Shown here in pieces: positions 15,401 through 19,512 of a stretch of DNA of 19,512 nt. The position numbers and the translations under genes are program-made. This DNA is from JALZIF01 sp964584905 (GTDB taxonomy: Bacteria; Gemmatimonadota; Gemmatimonadetes; Gemmatimonadales; Gemmatimonadaceae), in contig CAZPCC010000025.1 in the NCBI GenBank assembly GCA_964584905.1, positions 1 through 19,512 of the forward strand, read 5' to 3'. Below the pieces are notes generated by a model. That model ran no database searches and had not been told where the DNA came from. It saw only the letters and a list, made by a program, of their open reading frames with translations. Positions within the stretch are counted from its first letter, which is position 1. Every line of letters starts with the position of its first letter.

Positions 15401-17003
15401 CGCCATACGTTATGCGCCCGCTGCCGGTGACCCGGGTCGGCGTGCCGGGTCCGTCGATGTGCACCAGATCCGCGTCGCGAAAACGAACATCGAGCCACGA
15501 TGAGTCAAGCGTGGCGCGACCGGCGATGGTGCCGCCGAGCCGCGCGAAATTCGGGTACAGGTAGCGGATCGTTCGCAGGTCGAGCGTCTCGACATCCACG
15601 TCGAGGCCGCGAAACTTGGCCCGCGATGGCAAGAGGATGTCGAGCGCGCCATTGACGCGAGCTCGTGTGACCGCGCCAGGCACGTGAGCATCACGAAATT
15701 CCAGCTGCGCATCGTTCACCGCGAACCGCGTCACGGGCCCGCCGCGCGCCCGCACGGTGCCGGTAATCTGCCCCGCCCATGGCACGGGCAGCGGTTCCCC
15801 GCTCAGTTGCTCGATCAGGCGGAAATCCATCGGATCGGCGCGAAGATCCACGTCCTTTACTATCAGCACCGGGGCGCCGACGCCGAAAGTCATGTCTCCG
15901 GTCAGGTGCGACTCCGTCGATCGCACATCCATGTCGGAGATCGCATAGTCCAGCACGCTCGGATTGGTCGAATCGTTCCGAATGCGCAGCACCATGCTGC
16001 CCCCACCGGTGCCCGGCAGCGTGGGATAAACCCAGTTGATGTCGGAAAGCGATACTGAATCACCACGCACGGCGATGTCGTATCGCATCGGCCCCTTGCC
16101 CCAGTGCACGCGGCCGACCGCGCTTCCGGTGGAACGCGGCAGATCCCAGTGCGGAAGACGCATCCAGATCGTATCGCCGAGCCAGCGCACGCCTCCGCTT
16201 ACGTTGCGGAACGAGAATGGCGGATCGGGCTCGTCGAAGTCGAGGCGACCCACCTCGAAGTGGCGCCCCGCGCTGTCCGGATCAGCGAGCCTCACGCGTC
16301 CCAGCAGAGCTTCGTGCACCAACCATCGATACGTGCGGGTAATCCCCTCCGACGACTCACGAATCTCGGCGCCGCAGGGACGGGCGAGGAACTCGCGCTC
16401 ATCCCATGTGCCGGCTTTGCAGCCCCAGCTTTCGACAGCCTCGCGAACCGCGCTGTCGCGCCGCGCCCCACGCAACGAATCAGGTGGCGACCACATCTGG
16501 GTAAGGGCCACGCGGGAATCGACAAGCTCGACGCTGTCCAGAACGATGAAGTCGCCGATTCGCCTATCGAGACTTGGCGGCTTTGGCGGGCCACTTGGAA
16601 AAACGCGGCGGTAGTTCCAGGTCCCGTCCGCGTGACGGCGGAAATTCACCACGGCTCGGTCGACCCGCAGGTGTGAAATCCTCAGCCTCCGGTCGATCAA
16701 GTCCCTGATGTCGTAGGTGACCGTAATGGGTCCCGTGCTCACGAACAGCGAATCCTCGGCGTCGCGAATCGCCAGCGAGTCGAACATCAGGCCGGTGAGC
16801 AACGAGCCGTGAAGCGTGCCAAGCGTGACGCTGCCGCGGTCCTCCACACTGCGCGACAGCTGGTTGGATACCACGCGGCGAATCTGCTCGCGGCCGAACG
16901 CAGTCTGGGTGATGCCAAGGGCGATGCCGGCGAAGACCATCGTCAGGATGACGATCGTCGCTCCGGTGAGGAGCACCACCGTCCTCCGTCGCGGCATCCC
17001 CAT
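12477..17003 (-). CDS. tamB: TamB-like translocation/assembly module protein (AsmA-like, DUF490)
   Basis: A 1508-residue protein with an N-terminal signal anchor (about 8-32, VVLLTGATIVILTMVFAGIALGI), a very long periplasmic repeat region of short amphipathic beta strands, and a C-terminal TamB domain (about 1200-1508) with the ILSYLVFGAP and LGFFDLFQIQ segments typical of the family. TamB forms a hydrophobic groove that spans the periplasm and works with TamA in outer-membrane protein assembly and, as more recent work shows for AsmA-like proteins, phospholipid transport. The length is somewhat above the E. coli protein (about 1260). Two cysteine pairs are present, Cys195/Cys210 near the N-terminus and one pair in the C-terminal domain (GLCAIN, LLCDRG). 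The ATG at 17003 follows the TamA stop directly (TAA-ATG); a second ATG two codons later is possible. Confidence 0.93.
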   Translation of the reverse strand: MGMPRRRTVVLLTGATIVILTMVFAGIALGITQTAFGREQIRRVVSNQLSRSVEDRGSVTLGTLHGSLLTGLMFDSLAIRDAEDSLFVSTGPITVTYDIRDLIDRRLRISHLRVDRAVVNFRRHADGTWNYRRVFPSGPPKPPSLDRRIGDFIVLDSVELVDSRVALTQMWSPPDSLRGARRDSAVREAVESWGCKAGTWDEREFLARPCGAEIRESSEGITRTYRWLVHEALLGRVRLADPDSAGRHFEVGRLDFDEPDPPFSFRNVSGGVRWLGDTIWMRLPHWDLPRSTGSAVGRVHWGKGPMRYDIAVRGDSVSLSDINWVYPTLPGTGGGSMVLRIRNDSTNPSVLDYAISDMDVRSTESHLTGDMTFGVGAPVLIVKDVDLRADPMDFRLIEQLSGEPLPVPWAGQITGTVRARGGPVTRFAVNDAQLEFRDAHVPGAVTRARVNGALDILLPSRAKFRGLDVDVETLDLRTIRYLYPNFARLGGTIAGRATLDSSWLDVRFRDADLVHIDGPGTPTRVTGSGRITYGDQLVYDASLELLPASMTMLARSYPIIPFRGPFEGPLRVSGMLDSLSVETTLSGEGGEVGYSGWVDADSIGGFAAFGIIRARDVDLGPLFELPSLPSTLLNGRFVSALRFDSLANMRGTLTAALGRSVVDSVLVFPSGALLRFADGRLLVDSLRLETTAALVTARGGLGLHASASDTLRLTIVADSLGGLRPYLRPGEPLDSMATALTGFMRVDATLAGSVGDLRATGEMSGVNLVVGEERVERVQGGFDLFGVTSAMRGQATLQLDQLQLAGIRLAEGDITAAIRDDGSTRFTLSAESETGPRLGATMDARVSGDTTALTLDSLAVVIDERVWALVRPALIRIDSTGIAFDSLLFRKNGEGSFTLAGVIPRDGPIHFGVDLDSLPLADVATVMQSSAPYSGWLTMTLDASGTRANPVYAVRARADSVRIGTTLALPHANLEGVYENRSASGRLNLLRRGVPVLFVTASLPLDLALVPVERRLLSAPLNARIEAEEVDLAILQAMAPTLFSDVRGTMTTEVTVGGTWERPTFDGAMRVADGTMGLPALGITLREVGADIAMTRDSVSIVSLSARSGERNGYASLTGRIRLDRESLTDLEGLRFDLRLLADNFQAMRQRRTADLDVSGDLRLTDRFTSARLAGNLTIERGTLFLQDQPTKELVELDDPDFRDVVDVAELESRGVLRARGVLDQLVENLTLDNVSISIGDEVWLRSAAANIKLGGTVDVLRTGDQLALAGTVTANRGEYRLDLGLVQRRFDVTRGELRFFGEPGINPALDITAAYTVRQGDRPDVRIRADIGGTLLDPRLALSSDERIAISTTEILSYLVFGAPTFALGQENSAAINQAIAALLPTVGTLFERELVEELGFFDLFQIQTPALGQQGLTDRNFLSGLRLGVGKQLGERTFVTANAGLCAINERFTEALGVTVEQRLDKGFSLQFGTEPATISLLCDRGVADINTPRQFGFDLFREWSF

Positions 17004-19256
17004 TTAGAAAGCTTGCCCAATGCTGAAGTGGAACACGAGCCGAGAGAAAAACGTCCGGTTTGATGGCGGCGCGAACGTCGACGGACACTCGCCGCCTACC
17101 CCTGAGGGGAGCGTATTGCCGGGACTCGCGCAACGCAGCAATCGCGGCGCGCGGCTCTCGTCGTTACCCTCTCCATCGCCGACTTCGATCGGATCTATCA
17201 GGTATGCCGGTCCCGCGCTGCGCGGATATCCGTTGTAAGCCACATCCATCCTCAGAGGCCCGACCGGCGAAGCAACGCGGAGTCCGATGCCCGGCGTCCA
17301 TTTGAGATCACCCAGATCGAAATTCTCCGAACCGCGATTGTAGACATACCCCGCATCGAGAAATCCGACCCAGTCGAAGATTCCCGGAAGGAACGGACTC
17401 CTCACCCGGAGCTCCGTATTGGCGACCAGTAGTGCATTCCCGCCCGTAGGGGAGGCGCGTCCGATGGCCGCCGCCGGCCCGGCGTGGAACAGCGTGTCGC
17501 CTGAAGGCGTGTATACAGTATCGGCTCCATTCACCAGATATACGACAGGTCCGAGTTCGTTCTGGTTGTACCCGCGAACGGAAGTAGGCCCGCCAGCGTA
17601 CAGGCGCTCCTGCGGCGGCACGAAATCCTCCGCACCGCGCAGGGAGCTTACCGAAAATACGACCGCCCCCTGAGTCCTGAGCGCCAGCACCGCTCCCTGG
17701 ACGAGCGGCAGGTAGAACGAGGCCGAGCCGGCCGCGCGGTTGAATTCGAGCGACGGATCCGATCCGATTGCCGCTGAAGCATGGCGCAGCTCGAGGCGCA
17801 CCTGATCGCCTCTGGTCGGCTCGAGCGAGTTGTCGGTGCGGTCGCGTGTCGCCGTCGCGCTCAGCACCGCCAGGCGGGAACGGCGCGTCAGCTGCGCGAT
17901 GTCTCCCAGGTCGCAGACGTTGAACACGGAACAGAACACAGCCTGCTCCGCCCGCGTGCGCCCGAACTCGAATTGATAGGCGAGGGTAAGTGGCAGGCGG
18001 GGGCGCTGCTCACGCGTAACGGAGATTATGGATCCGAACGGCGTGGTGCGTTCGTATGCCTGGAACTCGGATCGGCGCTCGCTGTAAAGCGTGAGCGACG
18101 GAACGTTGCGTGTCCCGAACAGAGTCGGCTGCCGCAGTGTCGCACCGGCATAATAGTTGAGCGTGTCGCTGAACTGGTCTTCCTTGCTCTGCCCGGTGCA
18201 TAGCGACGGCGCGAAATCCAGCGGCTCACCGCGCGCGATCTTCGTCAGGCGCGCGTCAAGCTCGATCCGCCGCGCGCCGCCAAGAAAATCCCGGTTGATC
18301 AATCGGGCCTGCGTGCGGAAGCAATCGAGCGTCGCCCAGCCGACGCCAGCACGAACCGAAGTCATTTCGCGCTCGCTGAGACGCACCGCCACCGCAAGCA
18401 GCGAGTCGCCAGCCGGTTGCAGGGAATCGGGGCGCAGGCGGATTTCGACGTGGCGATAGGCATCCAGCAGGTAGAGATCGCGTTGCGAACGAAACAGATC
18501 GCGCTCGCGATAGATGTCGCCGACTTCGAATGAGAGGATTGACCGCAGCGTGCCCGTATGGATCGCCACCGGTTCGTCAGGACGCACCGGCGATACCTCG
18601 AAGTGGATTTCCGCGATGCGATGCACACGTCCCGGCAGGAACTCACGCTCGACTATGGCTACGTTGCGCGAGTAATCGACAGAATCCTGGCGGAGCAGAT
18701 GCTGCGCATTGGCGTACCCGCGGTCGTGCAGCCGCCCGATGATCGTATCGACGATCGATTGGAGCTCTACCCGGTCGTAGACCCGGCCCTCCATCCTGCG
18801 CATGCGCTGTGCGAGCTGTGCACCGCCAGGAAGGGAGTCGAGTCCCGACACCGAGAGCGACGCGATGACTACGGGCGGGCCCTCGACGATGGCCAGATGC
18901 ACCGCGACGATGTCATCCCCCAACTGCGATATGGCGGTGTCGACCTGCGTCTGATAATAGCCGCGCTGCCGGTAGAAGTATCGCAGCCGCAGCACGTCGC
19001 GCTGAAGCTCGAGCGGATCCAGACACCGGCGCGCACCAAGGAACGACAGGCCGATCCGGCTCCACCAGCTCGAGGCGGTCGTGGCGATCGCGCTCGCCAG
19101 GCGCTCATCGTCGAACGCGGCGTTCCCCTCGAATACGATCCGCCGTACCTCACGATCACCGGGATCGCAGATCAGGTCCTGCGCTGAGGCGCGAGTGGAC
19201 AACCCTACGAGAACCAATGCGAGGAGCAGCCCGAACCCGAGCGGGCGAGCCGACAT
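17004..19256 (-). CDS. tamA: TamA-like Omp85 outer-membrane protein (POTRA plus barrel)
   Basis: A 750-residue outer-membrane protein. A cleavable signal peptide (FGLLLALVLVGLSTRASA, site before Gln26) is followed by three POTRA-like domains (about 36-120, 130-215, 218-300; the first begins REVRRIVFEGNAAFDDERL) and a 16-strand-type barrel. The barrel carries the L6 signature VRGYNQNELGP (about 560), the penultimate-strand motif LRMDVAYNGYPR, and the terminal aromatic F of the C-terminal strand (FHFSIGQAF). Three POTRA domains and the neighbouring TamB indicate TamA rather than BamA, which usually has five. It has eight cysteines, mostly in pairs in POTRA1 and extracellular loops (FCSVFNVC; RLLRC and GGEC), probably disulfides. 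The ATG at 19256 overlaps the stop of the upstream small gene as TAATG, and the stop abuts TamB, so the three are one unit. Confidence 0.93.
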   Translation of the reverse strand: MSARPLGFGLLLALVLVGLSTRASAQDLICDPGDREVRRIVFEGNAAFDDERLASAIATTASSWWSRIGLSFLGARRCLDPLELQRDVLRLRYFYRQRGYYQTQVDTAISQLGDDIVAVHLAIVEGPPVVIASLSVSGLDSLPGGAQLAQRMRRMEGRVYDRVELQSIVDTIIGRLHDRGYANAQHLLRQDSVDYSRNVAIVEREFLPGRVHRIAEIHFEVSPVRPDEPVAIHTGTLRSILSFEVGDIYRERDLFRSQRDLYLLDAYRHVEIRLRPDSLQPAGDSLLAVAVRLSEREMTSVRAGVGWATLDCFRTQARLINRDFLGGARRIELDARLTKIARGEPLDFAPSLCTGQSKEDQFSDTLNYYAGATLRQPTLFGTRNVPSLTLYSERRSEFQAYERTTPFGSIISVTREQRPRLPLTLAYQFEFGRTRAEQAVFCSVFNVCDLGDIAQLTRRSRLAVLSATATRDRTDNSLEPTRGDQVRLELRHASAAIGSDPSLEFNRAAGSASFYLPLVQGAVLALRTQGAVVFSVSSLRGAEDFVPPQERLYAGGPTSVRGYNQNELGPVVYLVNGADTVYTPSGDTLFHAGPAAAIGRASPTGGNALLVANTELRVRSPFLPGIFDWVGFLDAGYVYNRGSENFDLGDLKWTPGIGLRVASPVGPLRMDVAYNGYPRSAGPAYLIDPIEVGDGEGNDESRAPRLLRCASPGNTLPSGVGGECPSTFAPPSNRTFFSRLVFHFSIGQAF

Positions 19257-19459
19257 TACCGCGCGACCCGCTCCCGGAGCGGCCGGTGGTGTACCTCGTC
19301 GCGCCGCCCCAGCGTGGCAATGCGGTCGTCAGGCCGTAGCGGCACGCGCTGCAACAACAGGCGCGCGATGTAGAACGCCGCGGCGCCGACCGCAACACCG
19401 GCTCCAACGGCCGGTAACTGTTCGGCCAGCGTCAGGCGACGGCGGAAGAAATACGTCAC
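19256..19459 (-). CDS. Small single-span membrane protein, possibly 5'-truncated
   Basis: A 67-residue frame from GTG 19459 to TAA at 19258-19256. It has a basic N-terminus (YFFRRRLTLAEQLP), one likely transmembrane helix (VGAGVAVGAAAFYIARLLL, about 18-36) and a hydrophilic, basic C-terminal tail. I do not recognise the family. It overlaps the TamA start by one base (TAATG), so it belongs to the same transcript, and may be an accessory envelope protein. No Shine-Dalgarno precedes the GTG, and the frame continues open into the poly-G run at the contig end, so the real start may be missing. Leu-15 uses the rare TTA codon. Confidence 0.6.
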   Translation of the reverse strand: MTYFFRRRLTLAEQLPAVGAGVAVGAAAFYIARLLLQRVPLRPDDRIATLGRRDEVHHRPLRERVAR

Positions 19460-19472
19460 GAGGGTCGAGGGT

Positions 19473-19512
<40 letters not shown>

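Overview
The window is about 19.5 kb of GC-rich DNA (roughly 65% G+C by eye) from a diderm bacterium. It encodes an Omp85 barrel with POTRA domains (TamA-like) and a TamB-like translocator, so the organism has an outer membrane. The gene families and style (DUF6941 protein, secreted M14 peptidase with a C-terminal sorting-like domain, frequent GTG starts, compact overlapping genes) fit Gemmatimonadota best; this is an inference, since no rRNA marker is present. The right end finishes in 39 consecutive G, which looks like a contig-end sequencing artefact.

Layout, left to right. (1) Bases 1-1209 (+) hold the C-terminal part of a TIGR03545-like protein. (2) Bases 1210-1310 are a repeat-filled gap between convergent genes, with five copies of TTCGCAC and an inverted copy. 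(3) A minus-strand operon runs from 6862 down to 1311: EamA transporter, HAD phosphatase, CYTH phosphatase, M14 carboxypeptidase with an extra N-terminal module, and AcpS. (4) A divergent 74-base gap (6863-6936) carries a mirrored element, CCTAGCTT-N6-ATG, in front of both flanking genes; it reads as two leaderless promoters. (5) A short DUF6941 gene (+, 6937-7359) shares a CTAG double stop with the next operon. (6) A second minus-strand operon runs from the right edge down to 7356: small membrane protein, TamA, TamB, diacylglycerol-kinase-family lipid kinase, triple-PAS histidine kinase with a degenerate receiver, four-CxxC zinc protein, P1/S58 peptidase, and SH3-NlpC/P60 peptidase.

The right operon is mostly about the cell envelope: outer-membrane protein and lipid transport (TamA/TamB), a lipid kinase, a soluble sensor kinase, and two apparently cytoplasmic peptidases. 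From the kinase onward each gene overlaps the next by 4 bases (ATGA or GTGA), so translational coupling is likely; these overlaps also decide several start codons.

The least expected signal is not a gene. The heptamer CGTYAGG (often CGTYAGGC) occurs about 24 times on both strands, in many codon registers and once across a stop codon. Related to it, seven of the ten TTA leucine codons found lie in the context GTTAGG. This suggests selection on a DNA word rather than on protein or codon choice. No RNA gene, CRISPR array or insertion sequence was seen.
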